Source: Tritrichomonas foetus (taxonomy: Eukaryota; Parabasalia; Tritrichomonadida; Tritrichomonadidae). Taken from it: DNA of 54,539 bases. Positions 43,344 to 52,757 of this stretch are shown here, piece by piece. A program made the position numbers and the translations under genes. The notes under the pieces are model-generated. The model saw only the letters and a list, made by a program, of their open reading frames with translations. It was not told the origin of the DNA and made no database searches. Every line of letters starts with the position of its first letter. The first letter of the stretch is position 1. Location of the stretch: positions 1-54,539 of the forward strand of contig MLAK01000758.1 in assembly GCA_001839685.1 (NCBI GenBank), read 5' to 3'.

Positions 43344-44193
43344 TTCATTTTCGTTATCAGATTTTGTGGCAAACAAAATTTTTGTGAGTAAAACCAAAAT
43401 TGTCTAGTCTTCATTTTAACTAAAGTTCCTATTTTTTTTGATAATTATTAATTATTAATCAATTATTAATCTCAATGATTGTATAAGAAGAAGTGTGGCC
43501 GTTTTTTCTTTTTCTTTTTTTTTTTTCTTTAATCACTTACCCATTTGTATTACTGTTTATATTGAAATTTTTGTATAACAATTTTTTCACTTAGTGTTTC
43601 TACTCATTCTTTATGACGAGTCAAGTAATAAGGCAAGATAATAACTATCCAATATGGTTAATCAAATCAACTTTTTTTCGAAATTTGATATTTGCAAATA
43701 GGTAAAAAAAGGGGAAAAAAAAAAAATAGAAATAGAAATAGAAATATCGTATTGCCAATCAACTCAAGAAAATATGCTTGAGTTAATATTAATATGAGTT
43801 ATATAATATAACTTATATTGTTTTATGAATCAAAAAGAAAAAAGAAATTTCAATAAAAAATATTCACTCAAAAAATAATTGTTCGAAATAAAATGACTTT
43901 GAATTTATTAGGTTCGATACAATGTTATTTGCTTTACTAAAATATTCTATTTGTCTGAGATGATTGTTGTTTCTGTCGTTGTTTATATTATCTCACCTTT
44001 TGATACAATCTGTCATTTTTATGATCCTCAGAAATTGTAAAAGAATACAAAAATTGATGAGACGTATTCAGAAAATAATTTCCTAACATTGAAAATTGAA
44101 TTTCAGCTAACAGAAAAAAACATTTTAATCACATTCTATTGTCATTTGACGAATATTTGCAAAATATTTCTTCCATTTTACTGACACAATTCT
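43344..44193. other. AT-rich intergenic region with short tandem repeats
   Basis: Long T-rich run at about 43500-43530, an A-rich run at 43714-43726 and three copies of AGAAAT at 43727-43745. No gene is supported. It is the upstream region of the PMP-like gene. Confidence 0.5.
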
Positions 44194-46842
44194 ATGAAAA
44201 ATGAAGATTGTATGAAGTATTTTGGCAAGTTGACAACATCAATAATTTTATTTCTGATGTTGCTTTCCTTTTTCTTTTTCTTTGGAGAATTTGTCTTCTC
44301 ATCGGAAAGAGCACCAGAATTTCAAAACCACCCAGTTGATGATTATGATAAACCAACACATAGAAATATACTAAAATCATTCTCAAAAACGTCAACAAGT
44401 GATGCCAATATAACGGAAAGAAATTCTTTTGATAGCTGTGTCATATATATTGTTGATTCAATTTTTTGTTTCTGCAAAGCTTATGGGCCAAGTTATAATT
44501 TGGGATCAGGTGGAGCTATATTTGCAATGAATTCACAATTATCATTAACATCAACAAGTAATCAATATAGAATGAATTTTGCGAATAATGAAGCATTAGC
44601 TGGAGGGGCAATTTCTTTAATTAATTCGGATTTGTATGCAAATGGATGTGATGCATGGCTTATTCACTTTGATAACAATAAAGCAGTGTATATGGGTGGA
44701 GCATTATTATGCCTGAATAATCAATATAACATTAATTCAGACGAAAAACATTTTTGCCAAATTACTTTTACGGAATTTTACAATAATTCGGCAAATGAAA
44801 TATGTGGAGCAGCTTGTATATATGGAATTAGTGATAGTTGGTTTGACCATTGCTTAGTTAGACAAAACCACGCAACTTATTCTTCCGGTGCAATTGGATT
44901 TTATCAATGTCAAGGAATGTTCATGTTTGCATGCACACTTTTTTCAAATACAGTTGGAAATCGCACTTTCTTTGGGAATAATGGTGTATTTACAATGAAC
45001 CAAAACAAGGCATTTAGAAAGTTTGACAATGAATTTGGTGGTGGTGCAGTATTTGTAAGAGTATTGATAAATGAAAAAGAAGGAATTGTGAGTGATGACT
45101 ATAGAACTAATATAATTTTTGCTACTGAGCACTGCATCTTTTTAAATAATACATGTCGATATAAAAAAGGATTAGAGCCAGAAAAGAATGGATTTGATAT
45201 ATATTTTTCTGGCGACATTACATTTCAATCATTTGAAGATCGTTTTGCCACACCAAGAAATATTTCTATGGGAGGAAATATTAGTTCTACTATGTATTTT
45301 GGTACAAAATATTTGGAGGGTGATAGTTGGAATTCATTTGTAAAAGATAATGAAAAAGCAAGATATTTTAAATGGAATGATTTCGGAAATGGTGTTAATC
45401 CATTGTTTGGTGAATTGTATGAATATGCTCAAAATGTAAATCATCATTGGGATCCTACAAATCCATTTGAGCATAACACAGATTTCGAAGAAATAAATTT
45501 GGAATTTGATAATCAGCAAAACGATGAAGAACCAGTAAATACACATGTCGCGACTAAACTCCCAGAAAGAACTACAAGATCAGCAATTCCAAATCCAACA
45601 AATATTGATGAAAACCACAAAGTTACATCAATGACAAGAACAATTCCTTTATCATATTCTCCTTCTTCTCAATTTTCAAAGTCTTCTCATTTTAGCCAAT
45701 CATCATTTTTTTCAGAATCTGGTGTTTTCAGTGAAACAAATGGGTTTTCAATGACAAATGATTTCAGTTCCAGCTCTGTATTTAGTTCAAGTTCTGACTT
45801 TACAATTAGTTCTGAATTTAGCTTTAGTTCAGATTTCAGTTCCAGTGAAGGGTTTTCTTCTAGTGTTGCTTTTAGTAAATCTGAAGACTTTTCATATTCA
45901 AAACAATTTAGTCGCACGGATGTATTTTCAAAAAGTAATATCTTTGAAAGCACTGATGGTTTTTCGAAATCCGCAGAATTTTCCCGTTCTAATGTATTTA
46001 AACCATCAGACCAATTTTCTGCATCTGAGGTATTATAGCATTCTGATGCATTTTCTGAAACAGAGGAATTTTCAAAATCGAAAGAATTTTCCCAGTCTCA
46101 GCAATTTTCTATATCGAGTGATTTCACGAAATCGTTTGGCTTTTCTAATTCTAAATATTTTTCAAGTTCGCATGACTTTTCAGAATCAAATTACTTTTCT
46201 GGATCTGATGATTTTTCTCATTCTTATGTCTTCTCACAATCTTCTGTCTTCTCACAATCTTCTGTCTTCCCACAATCTTCTGCCTTCTCACAATCTTCTG
46301 CCTTCTCACATTCAATTGTGTTTTCTCATACAGTTGTGTTTTCTCATTCAATTGTGTTTACTCAATCATTTGTGTTTTCTCACTCAGAGAATTTCACGCC
46401 ATCCAATGTTTTCCCATCAGATAAATTTAGTCAATCTATTGATTTCACTAATTCTAATAAGTTTTCAGAATCCGAAAAATTTACAAACTCCGCATTCTTC
46501 CCCTCAAGAACACGGTATGGAAACATTGATATTAATCAAGATCTTGATGGAAAAGATTCAGATTTATCAACTGGAGCACTTATTGGAATCATTGCTGGTG
46601 CTGTTGCACTGATTGCATTGATAATTTTGACTATAGTTTTGTGTAAACGAAGAAAGTCATTTAAACATATTTCGGAATCCAATGATATGGTAAATGAATC
46701 TGTTATTTCATTGAATGCAACAGACTCAATTTCAATTACTGAAAATCCACTTTGGGTGAATAATTCAAATGGTGATGGAATAGATGATCCATTCAAGGAA
46801 GATTTCGAAGAAACGACTACAGCAATACTTCACCTAGGATAA
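44194..46842 (+). CDS. PMP-like type I surface protein with 46 hexapeptide repeats, one in-frame stop
   Basis: A single frame runs from ATG 44194 to TAA 46842 (883 codons), interrupted once by TAG at 46036-46038. Order: signal peptide (KLTTSIILFLMLLSFFFFFGEF), then a beta-helix-type domain with Gly-Gly-Ala-Ile motifs like those of chlamydial PMPs (GSGGAIF, AGGAISL, MGGALL, SSGAIGF, GGGAVF) and paired Cys. A Thr/Pro-rich linker precedes the hexapeptide region FS-x-S-x-x (45673-46500), then one membrane span (GALIGIIAGAVALIALIILTIVLC), a basic anchor (KRRKS) and a tail with NPLW...DDPFKEDFEE. These are trichomonad adhesin-like surface proteins. With the stop in place, a secreted form without the membrane anchor would result. 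Confidence 0.85.
45673..46500 (+). repeat. 46 hexapeptide (18-bp) repeats, FS-x-S-x-x
   Basis: The frame gives Phe-Ser-x-Ser plus two variable residues, 46 times in 828 bases without any length change. The DNA is diverse among early units and nearly identical in the late ones (46220-46390, TCTCACAATCTTCTGTCT), pointing to recent amplification at that end. Confidence 0.93.
46036..46038 (+). other. In-frame stop (TAG) inside the PMP-like gene
   Basis: TAG falls where the hexapeptide pattern calls for Ser (TTA TAG CAT in place of F-S-H). The pattern resumes in the same frame directly after (HSDAFSETEEFS), so no frameshift is needed. Confidence 0.9.
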
Positions 46843-47256
46843 TAAAATAAATAAACTACGATTCATTTTTAGGATTTCATTGATATTAAACCGGAATGTT
46901 TTTTCTTCAACGTTATTCTTTTTATTCATTCTTATCTTTAATATTTTAATGATTTATTGAACGATTTTTGTTTAATACCGAAAAATTTATGAGAAAATGA
47001 GAGAAATATACTTCTATCAATCAAACAAATAATAATGTTATGGACCAATAACATAGACCTATAAGTACAACTTAAAACCATAATGGTAAGCAAAAAAACT
47101 ATAGAGAAAAATTCAAACGAATAATAGAAAGAAAAAAGTAAACATCATAGTTTAAACAAACATAAATATTCCATGATAGCAGATGTAGTATAAAAATAAA
47201 ACATTAATAAATATTGAAGTTTTCCATCAGGTATTCAACCAAATCAGTTAGTGATA
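46843..47256. other. AT-rich intergenic region, convergent 3' ends
   Basis: Non-coding space between the PMP-like and LRR-PP2C genes. No repeat or RNA signature was noted. Confidence 0.5.
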
Positions 47257-49995
47257 TTATAATTTTTCTGCTTTTTCATTTCTCTTTTTGAGATCAATAG
47301 CCATTGCAGAAATATTATCCGCCGACAATTTCACAAAAGAAGTGTTCCTAATTTTATAGGCAAGTTCTGCAGCATTTGAAGATGCAGCTGCAATCCTTCC
47401 CACTTCTTCATTTGTGAGAACATCAAAAACACCATCGCATGCAAGAATGAGCCATTTATCATCTTTTTCAATATTGACAGCAACAATGTCAGGTTCATAA
47501 CTGATACCAAAAATGGTAAAATCACCAAGTGATCGACTTATTGCCAAAACTCCATCAACTCTTTCGTTTGTAACTCGTCCTCCTAAATCAAGAATTCTGT
47601 CAATTTCGGATCTATCCATTGGTTTGTGATCAACAGTTGCCATTTTCACTGTTCCATCATCTTTCACAAGAAGGACTCGAGCATCACCCAAATTCGCAGC
47701 AATTAATTTATTATTCGAAAGTAAAGCAAGAGCCATTGTTGCACCATCAATGAAATTTTGTTGTTTTAAATCTTCAACCAGATCTTTCACTTTCCTTCTC
47801 ACAAATTTTTCGTTCACCCAACTATATTTATCGCATTCCTCTTTATCCATGCTATTTTTCTCATTTTGGTTTTTCTCTTTTTTATTTTTCTTCGTCTTCT
47901 TCTTTTCTATTTCAGCTTCACTTGAATCATCTTCAGAACCTTTGGAACTAGAACTAGAACTTGATTCAGATTTAGATTTAGATTTAGAGCTTGAACTTGA
48001 GTCAAAGTAAGAGTTTAGTTGATTTTGTAGTGATTCCATTTCTTGGTTAGGTTTTTCTTCGTTATTAGAATCCATAGAGGAATCAAAAAGCTGAGCAATT
48101 TTAAAAACGCCGTAGTTTGAAGTTAATATTCCACCGTGTCCATCAAGAACGGCATAAACATCACAACCATTGCAAATAAATGGTCTTGCAACAATTGCAT
48201 CTTCCATTGTTTCTCGTAAGCCACACATTTCAGAATAGCCAACAAAATCAGGTTCAGTCATCAATTTGTATTGAAAATTACAAACTTTTTCGGGATTACT
48301 TGTAATTACTTCTCGTACTGTTACTGATGGCTCATCCTTTAAATCAATGCCAGTAAAACTGATATCAATTGTTTCAAGTAGAGGTAAAAATACGAGTTCA
48401 ATTTCTCCTTTTAATTCTTGATTATGAGAAAATTTGAAAACTTTCAAAGAATCAAAATTAGATTCATTTAAATCGAAAATATTGATCAATTTATTATGTG
48501 AAAGATCAAGTTCGGCCAAATGTGGAAAATTAACAACCTCTGGCACCTTTTCAATTTGGTTCAATGAAAGGTCAATTTGTTGAATATTCTGATTCAATTT
48601 TGGAAACATATTAATTGAATTATTTGATGCATTTAAAGAACCTAAATTTGGAATAAATGGCACTTTTTCAATTTGATTTTCTGAACAAATGAGAATCGAC
48701 AAATTTGGGCAATCACTAAGCGAATCAGGAAGATCAGTTAGTTCACAATTTGCACAATAGAATGTCATTATAGTGACAGGTAGGTCGAATTTTATTTTTC
48801 CTAGAGGATTATGAGATACATTCAAAAAAAGTATTTTAGACAAAGAAATAATTCTTGGAACTTTTTTAACTTTGTTATTTGAGATGTTTAAATATATTAA
48901 ATTTGGTAAATCAAAAATTTCTGGTGATAATTGATCTATGTTATTATCACTGATATTAATTTTTGTTAGAAGCTCTTTGATGAACATTGAATTCGGTAAA
49001 TCAAAAGATTTTAGTAAGTTTCCCATTAAAAAAACATCCTTGACGAGAGTGTTTCCCAGTTTGGGCACTTGTTCTAATTTATTATTAAATAAATGAATGA
49101 TTTGTAATTTTTCTAAATTGCTTTCCTCAAATGAACTGATTTTATTATCGTTCATAAAAACATTTATTAGAGTTGGAGGTAAAGAATTCACTTTTTCTAA
49201 TTGATTTTCGCTGATTTTTAAAATTTCAAAATTAACTAAATGCCGAATATCAGGAATTTCGGTGATAAAATTCCTGTTTAAATTGACTTCTTTAATGCTA
49301 TCTGGGAAACAAGGGAATGTTTTTAATAAATTATAAGAAAGATCAATTTTAAAAAGTTTTGGTGTTGTTAATTTGAAATTTGGAATGTTTTCTAACTTAT
49401 TCATACTTAAGTCAAGTGTTGCTAAATAGTTAAATATTAAATTTGGCTTAATATTTTGTATTCTATTCATTGACATTGATAAAACTCTTGCGTTTTGAAT
49501 AAAAGTGTCAATATCTTCAATTTTGTTGTAATTCATAACAAGTGCAATAACTGTTGCTGGTAACCTTGGAATTTTTGTGAACTTATTTTGTGATAAATCA
49601 AGTAATTCTATTCCTGGCGGAAAATTTGGAAAATCTGATAAATAATTTGTATAAAGATCAATTCTTTTGATTGACTGAAACTCAGTAAAATAATCGGGAA
49701 TTTTTGATAATTTATTTATCGATAAATCTAAATGTTCTAATTTTTTCATACCTAAAAGTGGTTTTTCAAATTGCACAGGAATCTCCTCAAGGTTGTTTCT
49801 CTGGAGGATTAATTTCGTAAGACGTGGAAATTTCGGTGGAAGTGAATTAATTGAATTATTTGACAAATCTAAAATCACAAGTTTGTTTTTGTGAGGAATG
49901 TGAACTGGAATTGAACGAATCTTTTGGTTGGAAAGGTTGAGTTCGGCCTGATTCCTTGGAATAGATTGATCATGTCGAGAATTGTTTCCTCCCAT
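47257..49995 (-). CDS. Leucine-rich-repeat PP2C-type protein phosphatase, 912 aa
   Basis: The frame opens at GTG at 50004, but the first ATG is 49995, and it gives MGGNNSRHD, an N-myristoylation consensus (Gly2, Ser6), so membrane attachment is likely. Residues about 20-590 hold more than 20 leucine-rich repeats (LDLSNNSINSLPPKF style, 20-24 residues each). Residues about 590-905 are a PP2C phosphatase with metal and catalytic residues present: RETMED (E598, D599), DGHGG (D618), GATMALAL, NLGDAR, ISRSLGD, LACDGVFD (D854) and ADN (D893). A Ser/Lys/Glu-rich insert of about 80 residues lies between DGHGG and GATM. LRR-PP2C is the core of the PHLPP family and of yeast-type cyclase regulators. No PH domain is seen. 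Substrate unknown. Confidence 0.95.
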   Translation of the reverse strand: MGGNNSRHDQSIPRNQAELNLSNQKIRSIPVHIPHKNKLVILDLSNNSINSLPPKFPRLTKLILQRNNLEEIPVQFEKPLLGMKKLEHLDLSINKLSKIPDYFTEFQSIKRIDLYTNYLSDFPNFPPGIELLDLSQNKFTKIPRLPATVIALVMNYNKIEDIDTFIQNARVLSMSMNRIQNIKPNLIFNYLATLDLSMNKLENIPNFKLTTPKLFKIDLSYNLLKTFPCFPDSIKEVNLNRNFITEIPDIRHLVNFEILKISENQLEKVNSLPPTLINVFMNDNKISSFEESNLEKLQIIHLFNNKLEQVPKLGNTLVKDVFLMGNLLKSFDLPNSMFIKELLTKINISDNNIDQLSPEIFDLPNLIYLNISNNKVKKVPRIISLSKILFLNVSHNPLGKIKFDLPVTIMTFYCANCELTDLPDSLSDCPNLSILICSENQIEKVPFIPNLGSLNASNNSINMFPKLNQNIQQIDLSLNQIEKVPEVVNFPHLAELDLSHNKLINIFDLNESNFDSLKVFKFSHNQELKGEIELVFLPLLETIDISFTGIDLKDEPSVTVREVITSNPEKVCNFQYKLMTEPDFVGYSEMCGLRETMEDAIVARPFICNGCDVYAVLDGHGGILTSNYGVFKIAQLFDSSMDSNNEEKPNQEMESLQNQLNSYFDSSSSSKSKSKSESSSSSSSKGSEDDSSEAEIEKKKTKKNKKEKNQNEKNSMDKEECDKYSWVNEKFVRRKVKDLVEDLKQQNFIDGATMALALLSNNKLIAANLGDARVLLVKDDGTVKMATVDHKPMDRSEIDRILDLGGRVTNERVDGVLAISRSLGDFTIFGISYEPDIVAVNIEKDDKWLILACDGVFDVLTNEEVGRIAAASSNAAELAYKIRNTSFVKLSADNISAMAIDLKKRNEKAEKL

Positions 49996-50395
49996 TTTAT
50001 TCACTTTTTCAATCCTGTGATAAAATTTTTACATCACATGTTAAAAAAAGTGGTTAAATAGGAAGGTGAAAAAATTATGAAATATCGCTGGGATTTGAAT
50101 AATATTAAAAAAAATGTCGATAAAAAAATGATCGGACAGTGAATAATTGATTATGAAAACCCCGGTTTATTAATTTCAATCGTCCAGTGGATTTCATTTA
50201 TATTTTAAGTATGGATCATCATACTTTCAATTATCATTTAACACTATCAACAAGACAAATTCAGACAGAGAAGAACTTTGAATGATCTCACAATTGATAA
50301 CTTTTTGAAAGACCGATTAGGAATCACAGTGAAGTTTAAGGTCAAATCAATCGAATGTTATGGTGAAATATGTAAATATACCTCTCGATCAAAGA

Positions 50396-50420
50396 ACCCT
50401 TACTAAGGGTCCCTTAGGGT
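50396..50420. repeat. Nested palindromic block (ACCCTTA / TAAGGGT)
   Basis: ACCCTTA-C-TAAGGGT (50396-50410) is a perfect 7-base stem with one spacer base. The following TAAGGG-T-CCCTTA (50404-50416) and CCCT-T-AGGG (50411-50419) overlap it, so three hairpins compete over 25 bases. Confidence 0.8.
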
Positions 50421-50540
50421 AAACTTTTTAATGAATGACACTATTCATAAAATTCATGAAATACATATCAAAAACGTTTGAAGAACACTCATTCAATGAC
50501 CCCGAGAATTTTACTGTTCAGTCGAACACTTGCATGTTAG

Positions 50541-50590
50541 ATCCCTTATGAGTGTCATGAATTCCTTATGATTGTCATGGACTCCTTATT
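50541..50590 (+). repeat. 20-bp imperfect direct repeat, about 2.5 copies
   Basis: Units ATCCCTTATGAGTGTCATGA (50541), ATTCCTTATGATTGTCATGG (50561) and the start of a third, ACTCCTTATT (50581). It lies just downstream of the lipase stop codon. Confidence 0.8.
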
Positions 50591-50640
50591 AAAAAATTAA
50601 ATTAGTAATATTTATTTATCTAAATTTCGAATATTTTCAT

Positions 50641-51801
50641 TTAAAAGATCTTTGGTCGACGTGGTTTCTTTACATTATTGTTGTCAATAAACCGAATCAT
50701 TCGTTGAATGTTATCTGATGCAAAAAGCATAGAAATGTGTTCATAAGTTTGTGATGAAGATTTCGCATCAAAACACTTGACATTACTCCAATGGTCACAA
50801 ACCCATTCAGCACCCTCAGATTGACATGTTTCATCACCTTTTCCATATATATATTTTAGTTTGTCAATTCCTTCTGTTGCATCAAATGCAACTTTTGTAT
50901 CAATTCCAGAATTATAAATGACCAATGATGGAACATCAGGTTCTGTTGGATATTCCTTCAATATTGTTTCTATTTCATCGAATATTTTAATATTATCATC
51001 TGTTAACACTTTATTTTGGATTAAATATTGACGAATTTCAGGTGCCTTGACACTTTTTGAGGGATCCTCTGAATTTTTAAATACTATTGAATTTTCTCCA
51101 ACAACATAATTTGTTGCGAGAACTTGGCAAGCTGTCATTCTCCTTGCTGATTCTGTTACACCTGGTGTTACCTTTAAATTAGAAAACCAGCCTTGGACAA
51201 ATTCATCAAATGGATTGAAGCATCCCAAAAATGCAGGAGCAACAAAAATGGCTCTGTCGATGTATTTTTCCCTCCATTGTTTGGTTGTCCATTTGGTTAA
51301 GATCATATAAACAAAATGAGTACCAAGTGACTGACCAATTAATACAGCTTTTTCACTGTTCACTTTGTATGCCTCCTCAATTTTTTGTATAAGTATATTC
51401 AAAAAGTCATCCAACCCAAGTGGATAATGAATAAAGTCATAGAGTGCACCAAAAAGATTAACATTTTTCTGGTATCCTTGTTTTTTCAGTTCATTAGCCA
51501 GTGGAACAAATGAATACTGTGATTCATAATCGCCAAAAGGCTCTGATGTAATGGTGATTCCTTGTAGAGGTGAAACTCGTCTTGTTGTTTCATCATACTT
51601 GGTGTTCATCAATTTACCATAGCAATCTGGATACTTACTTTGTAATTGACCATCAATAGGCCAAAATTGATAATTATTCATTTCAGGACATTCAGAATGC
51701 AAATCTGGTTCTGTGATGTTTGCATACAGCCGTGGTCCACAAAGGCATGGAATGAAAAACACTGGCTTTACACAGGCTACTAAGCCGATGAACAAAAACA
51801 T
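50641..51801 (-). CDS. LCAT / phospholipase-like secreted acyltransferase, 386 aa
   Basis: The N terminus is a short signal peptide (MFLFIGLVACV), followed directly by the family's FFIPCLCGPRLYA, standing for the usual P-G-h-x-G-S-x-L-E/Y start. An alpha/beta hydrolase fold carries the nucleophile S158 in GQSLG (154-160 region), the likely acid D323 (GKGDETC) and H355 (YEHISML). That is the Ser-Asp-His triad of lecithin-cholesterol acyltransferase, lysosomal PLA2 (PLA2G15) and PDAT enzymes. In protists such enzymes may act as phospholipase A. The length, near 390, is normal. An Inr-like TCATTT lies just upstream of the ATG at 51801. The product is probably lysosomal or secreted; the acceptor is unknown. 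Confidence 0.93.
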   Translation of the reverse strand: MFLFIGLVACVKPVFFIPCLCGPRLYANITEPDLHSECPEMNNYQFWPIDGQLQSKYPDCYGKLMNTKYDETTRRVSPLQGITITSEPFGDYESQYSFVPLANELKKQGYQKNVNLFGALYDFIHYPLGLDDFLNILIQKIEEAYKVNSEKAVLIGQSLGTHFVYMILTKWTTKQWREKYIDRAIFVAPAFLGCFNPFDEFVQGWFSNLKVTPGVTESARRMTACQVLATNYVVGENSIVFKNSEDPSKSVKAPEIRQYLIQNKVLTDDNIKIFDEIETILKEYPTEPDVPSLVIYNSGIDTKVAFDATEGIDKLKYIYGKGDETCQSEGAEWVCDHWSNVKCFDAKSSSQTYEHISMLFASDNIQRMIRFIDNNNVKKPRRPKIF

Positions 51802-51807
51802 AATTAT

Positions 51808-51813
51808 AAATGA
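51808..51813 (-). promoter_or_regulatory. Inr-like element (TCATTT, minus strand)
   Basis: Minus-strand TCATTT fits TCAYWW and is 6 bases upstream of the lipase start codon, the canonical trichomonad initiator distance. Confidence 0.5.
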
Positions 51814-52735
51814 GGATTGTAAACATTTTGAATAATTTCATTTGATAGGCGCATTCAATTTTGAATATTCAAATAACTTTTATTCAATCTTATTGAATTT
51901 TTATGTAACAAAAGTATTTCTGAACCTTACAGTTTCTGGGCCGCAATTCTGAAGAAAATTAAGAGGCTCATAAAATCACTTCAATCACCCAGTCTAGTGA
52001 GTGATGCAATCTACTGAATTTTTAATTAAACCTGTCCTAATTTGGGCTTGGATTACAATTCTCTCAAAAATTACCGTAGTTAACTGAATATCTGTTAACA
52101 TGATAAATACATATAATTTTAACATTTTTTCAAGATAGTTGAAAACTGTAATTTGTGTATAATATACACTGTATATATTAGCCTCATATAATGCAAAATA
52201 CGATTTTAAAAAGCAACTTCGTAAAAATATATTTTTGTTCACTTTTTACTCATTGTTTGAACATGGGCCTATCACAGACCTAATTAGCTTATTTAATTTC
52301 ATTGATGCAGTTTAATTTTGAAGATATAATGCCTATGAAAAAATGAAATGAATTATTACATTTTCAATATCATGACATCTCCCAATATTCATTCGATAAG
52401 TTTCGTCATAAAAGTGCATAGTAATATCAGGGCTTAAAAGACTCTTTAATGATCAAAGCTTGTTGGCTTTGAATTGGGCAGGCCCGTAGGATAAAACCCC
52501 GCTTTAAACTATTATAAAGGAAATATGCAAATGTCAGAAATAGTATAAACCCATTCAATATAATTACTTGCGTTTTTGTCTTTTCATTTCACAGAGGAAT
52601 TATTTACGTTTAAAAATATGAGAGCAAGAAAACTTTTTCAGTCTGAATATGGTTATGGCCAATAGAAAATGTTGAACAAATAAGTATGGAAAAAGTTATC
52701 ACTTTCATTCTCAATCTTGAGATTGCGTGAATAGA

Positions 52736-52741
52736 TCACTA
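52736..52741 (+). promoter_or_regulatory. Inr-like element (TCACTA)
   Basis: TCACTA fits TCAYWW and ends 16 bases before the ATG at 52758. Confidence 0.4.
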
Positions 52742-52757
52742 TATTTCGTATTTGCGC

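Larger units (their letters stand above)
49996..50640. other. Intergenic region with nested palindromes and a 20-bp direct repeat
   Basis: Between two minus-strand genes. The block at 50396-50420 holds overlapping perfect inverted repeats, and 50541-50590 holds two and a half copies of a 20-base unit. The rest is AT-rich and non-coding. Confidence 0.6.
51802..52757. other. AT-rich intergenic region between divergent genes
   Basis: An 82-codon minus frame (51994-52242) has AT-rich random-looking composition and is not called. A short GC-richer patch (GGGCAGGCCCGTAGGATAAA) near 52478-52497 does not form a convincing tRNA or hairpin. Nothing else is visible. Confidence 0.5.

Noticed and set aside
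45758..46612. 284-codon plus frame in another phase over the FS-x-S repeats
   Set aside because: Produced by the 18-bp periodicity; no signal peptide or other domain, and the sense frame has clear architecture.
51994..52242. 82-codon minus frame
   Set aside because: No ATG context, motif or partner; composition fits random AT-rich DNA.
52478..52510. GC-richer patch considered as part of a tRNA or small RNA
   Set aside because: I could not fold an acceptor stem, anticodon arm and T-loop from it.
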